A stretch of 33,669 nt of DNA from Clostridiales bacterium UBA4039 (GTDB lineage: Bacteria; Bacillota; Clostridia; Lachnospirales; Vallitaleaceae), in NCBI GenBank assembly GCA_002382805.1, contig DGAD01000020.1, positions 1-33,669 on the forward strand, in the 5' to 3' direction. Below, one piece after another: positions 1 through 8,393 of this stretch. The notes under the pieces are model-generated. The model ran no database searches. It had not been told where the DNA came from and worked only from the letters and a program-made list of their open reading frames with translations. Numbering within the stretch: the first letter of the stretch is position 1; each line of letters opens with the position of its first letter. The translations under genes were made by a program, and so were the position numbers.

Positions 1-1311
1 GTCCATGTCGTCATCGTCGTCTATGTCGTCGTCGTCATCGTCATCGTCAAGACGATCTTCCTCTTCTTCTCGCAGCTTTTCAAGACGCTCTTCTTCGTCT
101 TCACGTAACTCCTCAAGGCGATCTTCTTCATCTTCTTCTAAATCTTCAAGCCATTCAAGCTCATCTTCAAGACGATCTTCTTCGTCTTCAAGCAAGTCTT
201 CAAGGCGATCTTCTTCGTCTTCAAGTCGGTCTTCACGCAGTTCTTCTGCGAGTTCAGCTAGTTCTTCTGCGCGATCAATATCTTCTAATTGAAGCAATAG
301 AGCTTCTTTTACTCTTGCCACTTCATCTTTTGATAATTCAACATCTAACATTGCTTGCTTTGACACTTCCATCTTTGCACGGGCTTTATCAATCGCTTCT
401 TGGTCTCCTGATTCCAACGCTTTTTCATATGAAATTTTATCTTCCAAGAATATCGCTTTAGCTGTCAAATAGTCTTCTTTTGCTAGTAAAAAGTCATTGA
501 TAATTTCTTCTCGTAGATCATCATCTAATTTTGCTTTATCAAGATTTTTTTGAACTCGATTTACTTTATGTTCAAAATCTTCTACCAATATTATTCCATC
601 TTTTGCAAATGCTAAAACACGCTCATCATCTTCAAAGAATTCTTTGACCGAAGTAATGTTTTCACCGTTTTTAGCTGTTGATAACAAGCCAACCGGAACC
701 TTTGCCTTTATTGCTTCTTTTAGCTGTTTTTCATCTGCTTGCGCTAATGCAACATTGACACTTCCCATTAATTCACTTGTCTCTTTTAACGCTTCCAAAC
801 GCTGTTGAATATCTTGGCTGTTTTCTTTAGATACTGTTGTGATTAAAATATAGTCATCTTCCAAATCTTCAACATCCATAAATCCTGCCAAAAATGCTTC
901 ACTTGCAATTGTTTCTACCGCTTGTTCAACTGTTTCTCCCTTTATGTTCTTCAAGTTTAATGTCTTTGCATCCTCATTAAGTTGGTCATACCCAATGACT
1001 ACCGCGTCTTTATTTAAGTCCAGTTTGACGCTCGGATTGATGTCAACAACTACATATGATGCTGGTTTTGGCAAACCTAACACCACTCCTAATATGATAA
1101 GAATTAATAAACTTGCTGCAACTGCTACTATTTTTTTGTACTGCATAAAACTATTTCTCCTTTCAGAATCGTAATATATTATGTCTTCTTCGGAAAAAAG
1201 GATATGCTGCCCTTGTTGCATTGTACCTTTGCGTTGAATACGGTAGTATGCCTTGTTTGACAAAACAACAGAATATTCATCATACACTTTCATAACAATA
1301 CCTTTTTGCAT
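1..1311 (-). CDS. rsgI: RsgI-family anti-sigma-I factor, 3' end beyond window
   Basis: Open for 437 codons from an ATG at 1311 to the window edge; the C-terminus lies outside. Residues 1-55 resemble the cytoplasmic RsgI N-terminal domain that holds SigI. Residues 60-80 form one membrane segment. Just outside it, residues 86-99 contain VDINPSVKL, matching the conserved RsgI segment where related proteins self-cleave between Asn and Pro (here N92-P93). A mixed helical region follows. Residues about 355-422 are extremely charged, with DRLE units spaced 7 or 11 residues apart, and then comes an Asp-rich tail. Many clostridial RsgI proteins carry carbohydrate-binding modules here; none is seen in the visible part. 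The gene lies 82 nt downstream of sigI on the same strand, as expected for an operon. Identity is strong; what it senses is unknown. Confidence 0.88.
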   Translation of the reverse strand, partial: MQKGIVMKVYDEYSVVLSNKAYYRIQRKGTMQQGQHILFSEEDIIYYDSERRNSFMQYKKIVAVAASLLILIILGVVLGLPKPASYVVVDINPSVKLDLNKDAVVIGYDQLNEDAKTLNLKNIKGETVEQAVETIASEAFLAGFMDVEDLEDDYILITTVSKENSQDIQQRLEALKETSELMGSVNVALAQADEKQLKEAIKAKVPVGLLSTAKNGENITSVKEFFEDDERVLAFAKDGIILVEDFEHKVNRVQKNLDKAKLDDDLREEIINDFLLAKEDYLTAKAIFLEDKISYEKALESGDQEAIDKARAKMEVSKQAMLDVELSKDEVARVKEALLLQLEDIDRAEELAELAEELREDRLEDEEDRLEDLLEDEEDRLEDELEWLEDLEEDEEDRLEELREDEEERLEKLREEEEDRLDDDDDDDDIDDDDDMD

Positions 1312-1393
1312 CACGATCACCTCTTTCCACTATACTATTCCCAGGTAAAATAATTTTTAGGGTACATTTTTCAAAAAATTTATAAAAGTTTTT

Positions 1394-2044
1394 TTAAATC
1401 CACTGTTTTAACAAGTCAAATTTTTCTACCCATACAACAATAACGGATATAATAAACTCTTTGCTTCGACCAATAATTTTTCGCGTAATATTAAATCGAC
1501 GACACATTTTAGTTATTGGCAGCCTTCTTTTTTCATATAGCCAATCAACTAAGTCTTGTTCTTGACTGGTTTTTTTTCCAATCTCCACACTTCGCTCTCG
1601 TGTGTCTAAGTGCATTGGCTTATTTTCAACCAAATCATCAAAGGTTAGTCCAAAAAGTTGAAGTTTTTTTTCAAAAGCCTCAATCTCTTGTTTGAGAATA
1701 ATCTGTTCTTCTAAGGAAGGCGTATTGTCACACATTTCATGATCGTCTATGTCTTCATGTATATGGGTATCATGCCTTTCTAGATAATTAGCTACTCGAC
1801 GTTGTAACACCATTTTGGCAAAACCATAAAAATGTCCTTTTTGTACATCATATTTTTCTATAGCTTCTAAAAAAGCAGATAACCCAACTGAAAAAGCTTC
1901 ATCATTCTGATCAGATACATATCTTCCTAATTTACTCGATACATTTGATAAGATAAAGGGTTTATATTCTTCAATAAACTGCGCACATGCATTTGAATGA
2001 ATATCTTTTTGAAGTTCTATTACGTACTCGTCTAGCTCCATCAT
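1394..2044 (-). CDS. sigI: RNA polymerase sigma factor SigI
   Basis: A 216-residue protein of the SigI family (alternative sigma-70-like factor for heat or cell-envelope/polysaccharide responses). The N-terminal half has the region-2-like sequence with NDEAFSVGLSAFLEAIEKYD and a helix carrying FYGFAKMVLQRRVANYLER. The C-terminal half has the SigI-specific domain with a helix-turn-helix-like RRLPITKMCRRFNITRK. An upstream TTG at 2047 is also in frame, but two consecutive ATGs (2044, 2041) follow an AGAGAGGG ribosome site and are better starts. RsgI follows immediately, and SigI-RsgI pairs are normally autoregulated. No clear SigI-type promoter was recognised upstream. The GH42 gene lies upstream on the same strand with no terminator seen between, so read-through is possible. 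Confidence 0.9.
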   Translation of the reverse strand: MMELDEYVIELQKDIHSNACAQFIEEYKPFILSNVSSKLGRYVSDQNDEAFSVGLSAFLEAIEKYDVQKGHFYGFAKMVLQRRVANYLERHDTHIHEDIDDHEMCDNTPSLEEQIILKQEIEAFEKKLQLFGLTFDDLVENKPMHLDTRERSVEIGKKTSQEQDLVDWLYEKRRLPITKMCRRFNITRKIIGRSKEFIISVIVVWVEKFDLLKQWI

Positions 2045-2131
2045 CAACCCTCTCTCTCTGTATCTGTATATCTCTTTATTTGTATATCTTATTCAACATC
2101 CATATCATCATAACATTTTATCTTGTTGCTT

Positions 2132-4186
2132 TCAATTTACTTTTTTATATATTTTTACACCATATCCATCAATGACGACTTTCGCGTCTTCCATTCTATG
2201 CTCAAGAACATTCTCCCATTGTTTTTCGCCTAGATGAATTGTTTGTTTTGTTGCATTAAAATTCATCACAAAGACAAACGTATTTTTTTCATCATATCGC
2301 GTCTGCACAGAAACACCTTCCGGTATCTTTGCGTTCATTACAGGTTGTAGCTGAAGCTCTTGAATAAGTTGTCCATAAAAATCTTCTTCAAAGTTTTGAT
2401 TATTTCTAAAAGCAATGTAAAAAGCTTGCCCTAAACCAAAAGTATTTTTTGTTAATGCTGGCTTTTGCGCATAAAAATCTTCGGTATACGTTCCTATGGC
2501 TTTTGCAGTCTCAAGATGTAATAAATCACACAACTCAATCCCTTTGTACGCTCTACCTTCCAATCCTTCCATAGTAAGATTGATGGTATTGTACTCTTGA
2601 GGATAAAGGCTGTCTGTCTCTTCCACCCAGATTCCTAACACTTGTCGTAAAGGTCCCGGCATACCACCTAAAAAGCATAAATCATTTGCATCGACAACAC
2701 CACTCATATAGGTTGCCACAAATGTTCCTCCGGCTTTTACAAAGGCTTCAATACGCTTTGCTATATCTTTTCGTACCATATAGAGCATCGGGGCAACAAC
2801 GACTTTATATGCATTAATATCTTGTTCCATATCAATAATATCAACCGGAATGCCTTTTTTCCAAAAAGCACCATAGTGTTTCTTTACCGTTTCAAGGTAC
2901 TTTTTATTGCGATTATTATACCCTTTTGCTTCATTAATCCCCCAACGATTTTCCCAATCATATATGAGTGCTACTTCCGGCTTGACAGAGGTACCCACAA
3001 CTTCATCCAATTGTTCTAGCACACTCCCTACTTCGCTGACATCGTTAAAAACCCGTGTATGTTCATGCCCACAGTGATCCACCACTGCACCATGAAATTT
3101 TTCAAAAGACCCTCTGCTTTTTCTCCATTGAAAATATTGAACTGTATCTGCCCCGTGGGCAATTGCTTGAACTGAAGCTAATAAATGCATCCCCGGACGT
3201 TTTAATTTTGCCACTTCCTGCCAGTTCGTCATACTCGGGGTGCTTTCCATTAACATAAATGGCTTCCCTTTTTTTAGACTTCGATTCAGATCATGCAAAA
3301 AACCCGTCTCTATAGCAATCTCAAGCGAATCCCGATCTGTGTGCCATAAGGGATAACTGTCCCATGAGATAACATCTAGTGTCGTTGCCATTTTCCAGTA
3401 ATTTAATCCTTCAAAAGTCCCCATAAAATTTGTTGTTACCGGTATGTCCGGTGTTAATTGGCGTAACGGCTCTATCTCATTTTCCATAAAATCCAGTGTT
3501 TGATCTGTGACAAATCGTTTCCAATCAATAACTAGCCCATGAACAGATCGCTCTCCCTTTGATGATGGGGATTGAATTTGATCCCACTGTGTATATGTAT
3601 GGCTCCAAAACCCTGTCCACCATGCATGATTTAATTTTTTCAAATCATGATCATATTTTTGTTTTAGCCATTCTCGAAAGGCATCTTGACATAAATCACA
3701 ATGACATTCTCCACTATATTCATTGCTGATGTGCCAGGCTATCAGCGCCGGATGGTCCTTGTAGCGTTTTGCCAATTCTGTATTTATACGTCTAGTTTTT
3801 TCTCGATAGATAGGGGCTGTAAAACAGTGATTGTGCCGTTCACCATGCAAGTTCTTAGTTCGGTCTTCATTGGTACGAAGTACACTTGGATATTTTTGAG
3901 ATAACCAGGCCGGTCTTGCTCCACTAGGCGTTGCAAGAATTGCATATTTCCCTTCTGCTGCCAAGCGATCCATAATCTGATCCATCCATGAAAAATCAAA
4001 CTTTCCTTCCTCAACTTCAAGAGCACTCCATGAAAATATACCAATAGACATTGCGTTAACATGGGCTAAGTCCATTAATCGAAAATCTTCATCCCATATT
4101 CCCTCATAGCCCATCCATTGGTCCGGATTATAATCTGCTCCGTGTAACATTTTAGGTATTTTCTTACTAATCGGTCCGTAATTCAT
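2132..4186 (-). CDS. GH42 beta-galactosidase
   Basis: A 684-residue cytoplasmic glycoside hydrolase of family 42, with no signal peptide. The TIM barrel spans about residues 12-390. The acid/base Glu is E156 in WHISNEYSGE and the nucleophile is E314 in FMLMESTPSMTNW. A Cys cluster directly after the acid/base (CHCDLC, residues 161-166), together with C121, matches the zinc site of many GH42 enzymes. Trimerisation-like and C-terminal beta domains follow. Length fits the family (650-700). The expected reaction is removal of terminal beta-galactose from small oligosaccharides; the exact substrate (lactose, galactan oligomers, arabinogalactan pieces) cannot be read from sequence. It is divergent from the AraC regulator at 4308, which probably controls it. 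Confidence 0.93.
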   Translation of the reverse strand: MNYGPISKKIPKMLHGADYNPDQWMGYEGIWDEDFRLMDLAHVNAMSIGIFSWSALEVEEGKFDFSWMDQIMDRLAAEGKYAILATPSGARPAWLSQKYPSVLRTNEDRTKNLHGERHNHCFTAPIYREKTRRINTELAKRYKDHPALIAWHISNEYSGECHCDLCQDAFREWLKQKYDHDLKKLNHAWWTGFWSHTYTQWDQIQSPSSKGERSVHGLVIDWKRFVTDQTLDFMENEIEPLRQLTPDIPVTTNFMGTFEGLNYWKMATTLDVISWDSYPLWHTDRDSLEIAIETGFLHDLNRSLKKGKPFMLMESTPSMTNWQEVAKLKRPGMHLLASVQAIAHGADTVQYFQWRKSRGSFEKFHGAVVDHCGHEHTRVFNDVSEVGSVLEQLDEVVGTSVKPEVALIYDWENRWGINEAKGYNNRNKKYLETVKKHYGAFWKKGIPVDIIDMEQDINAYKVVVAPMLYMVRKDIAKRIEAFVKAGGTFVATYMSGVVDANDLCFLGGMPGPLRQVLGIWVEETDSLYPQEYNTINLTMEGLEGRAYKGIELCDLLHLETAKAIGTYTEDFYAQKPALTKNTFGLGQAFYIAFRNNQNFEEDFYGQLIQELQLQPVMNAKIPEGVSVQTRYDEKNTFVFVMNFNATKQTIHLGEKQWENVLEHRMEDAKVVIDGYGVKIYKKVN

Positions 4187-4215
4187 CTTTACATCATCCT
4201 TTCACAACACTATAA

Positions 4216-4293
4216 TATAATTATACTGTTATTATATGTCTCTATTAATCACCGTTCAATATGAGCTTTTTGAATAACATATAATTATATTGT
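4216..4293. promoter_or_regulatory. Paired AT-rich repeat in the GH42/araC intergenic region
   Basis: TATAATTATACTGT at 4216-4229 recurs as TATAATTATATTGT at 4280-4293 (13 of 14 identical, same orientation, starts 64 nt apart). One copy sits at the GH42 transcription start, the other upstream of its -35 and at the araC ribosome site. It could be a two-site operator for the adjacent AraC protein, or simply paired -10-like AT-rich sequence. Confidence 0.35.
4231..4259 (-). promoter_or_regulatory. Sigma-A promoter of the GH42 gene
   Basis: On the minus strand TTGAAC (4259-4254) and TATAAT (4236-4231) are separated by exactly 17 nt. This is a near-consensus housekeeping promoter, about 45 nt upstream of the GH42 start codon. 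Confidence 0.6.
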
Positions 4294-4307
4294 CATGGAG
4301 GTCTTAT

Positions 4308-5117
4308 ATGCATTTTCCTGTAATTACCGAAGAAGAACGTCTACTTCCTTTATATGTAACTGGTATAGGCCATCAAAACCCTCAAGAAAAAATCCACCGT
4401 CCAGACGGATTTAATGATTATCAATGGATATATTGTGCACGCGGCGAAGGTAAAATTACCGTCAATCATCAAGAATTCATCGTCACTGCAGGACAAGGGT
4501 TTTATCTTGCCCCCAATATCGCCCACGAATATACCTCTATCAAAGGTCCTTGGGAGACGTATTGGATTATGTATAACGGTACGGCTATTGATTTAATCTA
4601 TCACCAATTAAACTTAGGTATATTTGGAACAATTAATATAGGAAGTAATTTTTCATTTTATACCTCTATATACACCCTTTTAACAAGTGACATAACCCAT
4701 AAAATCATAGATTCTAGCGTCATACTCTATCAACTCATTGTACAACAAAAAGACAGTCTTCAAAGCACTTTGACTTCAAAGACTGTCTCTCCCGTTGATA
4801 AATTACAACCTGTTATTCAATATATGCGCTCTCATCTGCATGAAGATCTTAGTTTGGACCAACTTGCCGATACCATTGATGTGACCACCTACTATTTGTG
4901 CAAGCTATTTAAAAGCGCTTTTGGTCTAGCACCAATAAAGTATCTTACCCAACTGCGTATTCAACACGCCAAAGAATTGCTTCTCACAAAAGCTTCCTAC
5001 CCTGTTTGGCAAATAGCACAAAGTGTAGGGTACCGGGATACAAGTTACTTTTGTCATGTTTTTAAACAAAACGAGTTGTTATCACCAACTGCATTTCGAA
5101 AAAACCATGGTTTATAG
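4308..5117 (+). CDS. AraC-family transcriptional regulator
   Basis: A 269-residue regulator with an N-terminal cupin-like sugar-sensing half (about residues 10-140, including YCARGEGKITV and the APNIAHEY segment) and a C-terminal double helix-turn-helix (about 165-268, with the conserved LCKLFKSAFGLAPIKYL and a final PTAFRK). A longer frame begins at a TTG at 4290, but GGAGG at 4297-4301 lies inside that extension and 6 nt before the ATG at 4308, so 4308 is preferred. Divergent from the GH42 beta-galactosidase, so it is most likely its activator responding to a galactoside; this is inferred from position. Its stop overlaps the stop of the convergent kinase gene by 6 nt. Confidence 0.9.
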   Translation: MHFPVITEEERLLPLYVTGIGHQNPQEKIHRPDGFNDYQWIYCARGEGKITVNHQEFIVTAGQGFYLAPNIAHEYTSIKGPWETYWIMYNGTAIDLIYHQLNLGIFGTINIGSNFSFYTSIYTLLTSDITHKIIDSSVILYQLIVQQKDSLQSTLTSKTVSPVDKLQPVIQYMRSHLHEDLSLDQLADTIDVTTYYLCKLFKSAFGLAPIKYLTQLRIQHAKELLLTKASYPVWQIAQSVGYRDTSYFCHVFKQNELLSPTAFRKNHGL

Positions 5118-6482
5118 CGATGCTTCTAACACTTGCACACGCTCATCTTCTTTGATTTTTCCTAATGCAATAAATTGTTCTGTAATATTACCAAGGGCTG
5201 TAGCTTCCTTCGATCCAAAAATCAGCTTTTTCTTGCTGTATTTTTCAATCAGCTGGCAAAGTAACTGATCCCTCACACCGCCTCCAAACATACATACTTG
5301 GTCATAATGTTTATCTACTGCTTCTTCTAGCTCTGACAAAGTCTTGGCTATTTGCTTGGCAAGACTTTCTTCAATGACGCGAACAATTTCACCAACGGTG
5401 TTTGGCACTTGCTGATTGGTCTCTTGACAAAACTGTTGAACTTTAACCGGCATATCTCCCGGTTCAAAGAATCGCGTATCATAAATATCAATAATACTAT
5501 TAATAGATGCTTCACGTGCAACTTCAACCATTTCACCAAAGCCAATATTCATACCATTGTTTTCCCAATAGCGCTTAGATTCTTGTAAAATCCACAGACC
5601 CACATGATTTTTCAACAAGTTAACTGATGGATATCTTCCACCTTCATTGGTCAAGCCATACTCCATCACTTTGGCATTCATGGTCATCTTTTCTTGCTTG
5701 GACCCAACAATAATCCAGGTACCTGTTGCAATAAAAAGATAATCATCCTCCATCGGTAATCCTTGAAGAGCCAGCGCCGTATCATGGCTTGTTACAGATA
5801 TCACATCAAACGTCTGAACACCTAGCTCTTTTGTGATCTCCTCTTTGACTGCCCCTAGATTCGTACCTGATGGCGTAATTGGCATAAAAAGGGAACGGTT
5901 AAACCCTAGATCCTCCATAAGTTTTTGGTTCCAATCCATCGTCTTGTAGTCCAAAAGCTGTGTGGTCGTTGCCATACTATACTCTGATAATTTTTTTCCT
6001 GTTAAAAAATAATTAAATAAGTCCGGTGTATTTAAAATAGCGGCAGCTTGATCCCAGCGAATATAGCGATCAACCATAAACTGGTTAATCGTGTTGTAAG
6101 AAACAAGATCCATACCTGTATTTTCTTTTAACGTCTCTTCATCATACTTTTCCAACAACAGTTCCATTCCTCTAGTACACCGTTCATCGCGATAATGAAT
6201 CGGATTACCCATAAGCTCTCCTTGGGTGTCAAGAACTCCATAATCTACTCCCCATGAATCTATGCCAACACTTTGAATTTTAAATCCTTGGTTTTCTGCT
6301 TTAATCAATGCTGTCTTTAATTCAAAGAGTAATCGCGGAAAATCCCAATACATATAATTGTTCATTCTTACCGGATTATTTGCAAAACGATGCACTTCAT
6401 GAAGAACAATCTTACCGCGATTGTATTCCCCTACAATCGCGCGTCCGTTACTTGCACCTAGGTCAAAGGCTAATACTTGCAT
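5112..6482 (-). CDS. FGGY carbohydrate kinase, L-fuculokinase/rhamnulokinase type
   Basis: A 456-residue sugar kinase of the FGGY/hexokinase-actin fold. The N-terminus has the phosphate-binding FDLGASNGRAIVG; DSWGVDYGVLD and HYRDERC are typical of the rhamnulokinase (RhaB) branch, and GGGVRDQLLCQ near residue 410 is the second nucleotide-binding motif. Sequence alone looks RhaB-like, but it directly follows fucI, and clostridial fucose loci use such kinases to make L-fuculose-1-phosphate. A dual fuculose/rhamnulose role is possible. Start chosen at the ATG 6482 (AAGGAGG 7 nt upstream), not the in-frame TTG at 6485. Last gene of the transporter-fucI operon. Confidence 0.88.
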   Translation of the reverse strand: MQVLAFDLGASNGRAIVGEYNRGKIVLHEVHRFANNPVRMNNYMYWDFPRLLFELKTALIKAENQGFKIQSVGIDSWGVDYGVLDTQGELMGNPIHYRDERCTRGMELLLEKYDEETLKENTGMDLVSYNTINQFMVDRYIRWDQAAAILNTPDLFNYFLTGKKLSEYSMATTTQLLDYKTMDWNQKLMEDLGFNRSLFMPITPSGTNLGAVKEEITKELGVQTFDVISVTSHDTALALQGLPMEDDYLFIATGTWIIVGSKQEKMTMNAKVMEYGLTNEGGRYPSVNLLKNHVGLWILQESKRYWENNGMNIGFGEMVEVAREASINSIIDIYDTRFFEPGDMPVKVQQFCQETNQQVPNTVGEIVRVIEESLAKQIAKTLSELEEAVDKHYDQVCMFGGGVRDQLLCQLIEKYSKKKLIFGSKEATALGNITEQFIALGKIKEDERVQVLEASL

Positions 6483-6499
6483 CAAAGAACCTCCTTAGC

Positions 6500-8287
6500 T
6501 TATTTTTTGTATAACGCTCCATATGTCTGGCACGCTCTAAAATCTGCACCTTCCAAATCTTTTGTTCCAAAGCCACTCCATGCTTTTGGTCTAAAGATAC
6601 GGCTCTCATCAACGTTATGCATACTTACAGGAATTCTAAGCATTGATGCTAATGTGATTAATTGGTCTCCAATATGTCCATAGCTGATAGCACCATGATT
6701 AGCGCCCCATGTGTTCATTACAGAATATACATCCTTAAATGCACCTTCGCCTGTTAGAATTGGTGCAAACCATGTTGTTGGCCATGCCGGATCGGTTCTT
6801 TGGTTAAGCACTTCATGAACATCGCCGGGAAGTTCTACTGTATATCCTTCAGCGATTTGTAGTACAGGACCCAATCCTTTGATGATATTGACACGAGACA
6901 TTGTCACTGGCATGTTTTCACGTGTTGTAAAGTTTGCAGAGTATCCACCACCACGGAAGTACTCATTATTCGCAGGACAAAAACGTGTTGCATCTATACA
7001 ACGTTTAACTTCTTCTTCTTTAATTTCCCAATAAGGTTTCATGACCGGCTGTCCGTTAGCATCACTTTGTTGTCCGGTTCCATCAAGCGTTGTTGAACCA
7101 CTGTTAATTAAGTGAATAATTCCATTGGCCGCTTTTCCTTCTAATTCATGACCTGTCACACGTTTTACAGATTCCGGACTCCAGTATGTACGTACATCAG
7201 AAAAAATCTGTGCAGTTCCGGTAAGTAGATGGCCAAATAACATAGGCACACCATTTAAACTATCATTTTCTGTTGCCACAACAAATGGCTCACGAATACC
7301 ATTCCAGTCAAAAGATGAGTTAAGCATCGTCTCTAAGAAGTCTCCATTTGGAAGATAGTCAATCCACTGACGTTGTCCTTGAAATCCACCTGCAATTGCA
7401 TGGTGTCCGCACGCTTCTTCTGCAAAACCTAGTTCAATAAGTTTTGGATTTCCAATCATTAAGTCTCTAAAGATAATCGTCATCTTAACCACGTATTCCC
7501 AGTACTCATCAAGTTGTTCACGGCTAAATGGCTTTTTATTATAATCCGGTCCTTCTTGGCAATTTTCTCTTACCCATGCAATAGCTTTCTCATATTCTTC
7601 TTCATCATATATTTTTTCTTGGATACGGCGAGAGATTTCACACATATCAATGTACTCATTACGCATACCTAGGTAATCATTAAAGAAATTATTATCAACG
7701 ATAGATCCAGCGATTCCCATTGAAACAGTTCCAACAGATAAATACGCCTTATCTCGCATTGTTGTTACTGCGATTGCAGACTTCACGAAAAGCAACATCT
7801 TATCTTGAACATCTGTCGGTATAGTTGTATCATCATTATCTTGAACATCTTCACCATATATGGTAAATACAGGAAGACCCAATTGATCATGTCCTGCTGC
7901 TGCTGCCGCAAGATAAACTGCACCTGGACGCTCTGTACCATTAAATCCCCAGATTGCCTTTGGTCGCATCATATTCATATCCAATGTCTCTGTACCATAA
8001 CACCAACAAGGTGTTACTGTTAAGGATACGCCAACGCCCTCACGTTGGAATTTTTCTTCGCATGCTGCCGCTTCTGCTACGCCACCAATAGTTGTATCTG
8101 CAATAACACATTCAACAGGCTCTCCGCTCGCATGCCGTAAATTTTCTTCAATAAATTTCGCTGCATTTTTTGCCATGTTCATCGTTTGATCTTCTAGAGA
8201 TTCACGCACTCCACGACGACGACCATCAATGGTTGGTCGAATTCCAACTTTTGGTAAGCTACCGTTCAATCTGAATTTTTTTTCCAT
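6500..8287 (-). CDS. fucI: L-fucose isomerase
   Basis: A 595-residue cytoplasmic enzyme converting L-fucose to L-fuculose with Mn2+; the E. coli protein has 591 residues. The metal ligands/catalytic residues known in E. coli FucI (E337, D361, H528) are all present with a uniform offset: E340 in [12 protein letters not shown]364 in IFSDVRTYW and H531 in WGANHGAIS. The N-terminal [18 protein letters not shown] is diagnostic of the family. FucI enzymes also act on D-arabinose. A good ribosome site (AAAGGAG) precedes the ATG, and a large stem-loop lies just upstream, between this gene and the binding-protein gene. Confidence 0.97.
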   Translation of the reverse strand: MEKKFRLNGSLPKVGIRPTIDGRRRGVRESLEDQTMNMAKNAAKFIEENLRHASGEPVECVIADTTIGGVAEAAACEEKFQREGVGVSLTVTPCWCYGTETLDMNMMRPKAIWGFNGTERPGAVYLAAAAAGHDQLGLPVFTIYGEDVQDNDDTTIPTDVQDKMLLFVKSAIAVTTMRDKAYLSVGTVSMGIAGSIVDNNFFNDYLGMRNEYIDMCEISRRIQEKIYDEEEYEKAIAWVRENCQEGPDYNKKPFSREQLDEYWEYVVKMTIIFRDLMIGNPKLIELGFAEEACGHHAIAGGFQGQRQWIDYLPNGDFLETMLNSSFDWNGIREPFVVATENDSLNGVPMLFGHLLTGTAQIFSDVRTYWSPESVKRVTGHELEGKAANGIIHLINSGSTTLDGTGQQSDANGQPVMKPYWEIKEEEVKRCIDATRFCPANNEYFRGGGYSANFTTRENMPVTMSRVNIIKGLGPVLQIAEGYTVELPGDVHEVLNQRTDPAWPTTWFAPILTGEGAFKDVYSVMNTWGANHGAISYGHIGDQLITLASMLRIPVSMHNVDESRIFRPKAWSGFGTKDLEGADFRACQTYGALYKK

Positions 8288-8309
8288 AACTTTTCTCCTT
8301 TGTATGCCT

Positions 8310-8354
8310 TTAACACAACATAACTCTCTAGATTCTAAGAGTATGTTGTGTTAA
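8310..8354 (-). other. Intercistronic stem-loop between binding-protein gene and fucI
   Basis: TTAACACAACATA at 8310-8322 and following bases pair with TATGTTGTGTTAA at 8342-8354. The stem is about 17 bp with one bulged base and a loop of about 10 nt. No T-run follows on the minus strand, so it is not a classical terminator. Its place after the binding-protein stop suggests mRNA 3'-end protection or processing, which would allow more binding protein than enzyme. Confidence 0.7.
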
Positions 8355-8393
8355 GACTTTAATATTATATTATTAATGTTATTATACTATAGT

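Noticed and set aside
5..292. Serine-rich plus-strand reading frame
   Set aside because: It is the complement of the Glu/Asp/Arg/Leu repeat region of rsgI; serine codons arise from the reversed GAA/GAC repeats. No ribosome site.
4911..4922. AAAAGCGCTTTT palindrome resembling a catabolite-responsive element core
   Set aside because: It lies inside the araC coding sequence, does not match the full consensus and has no promoter nearby.
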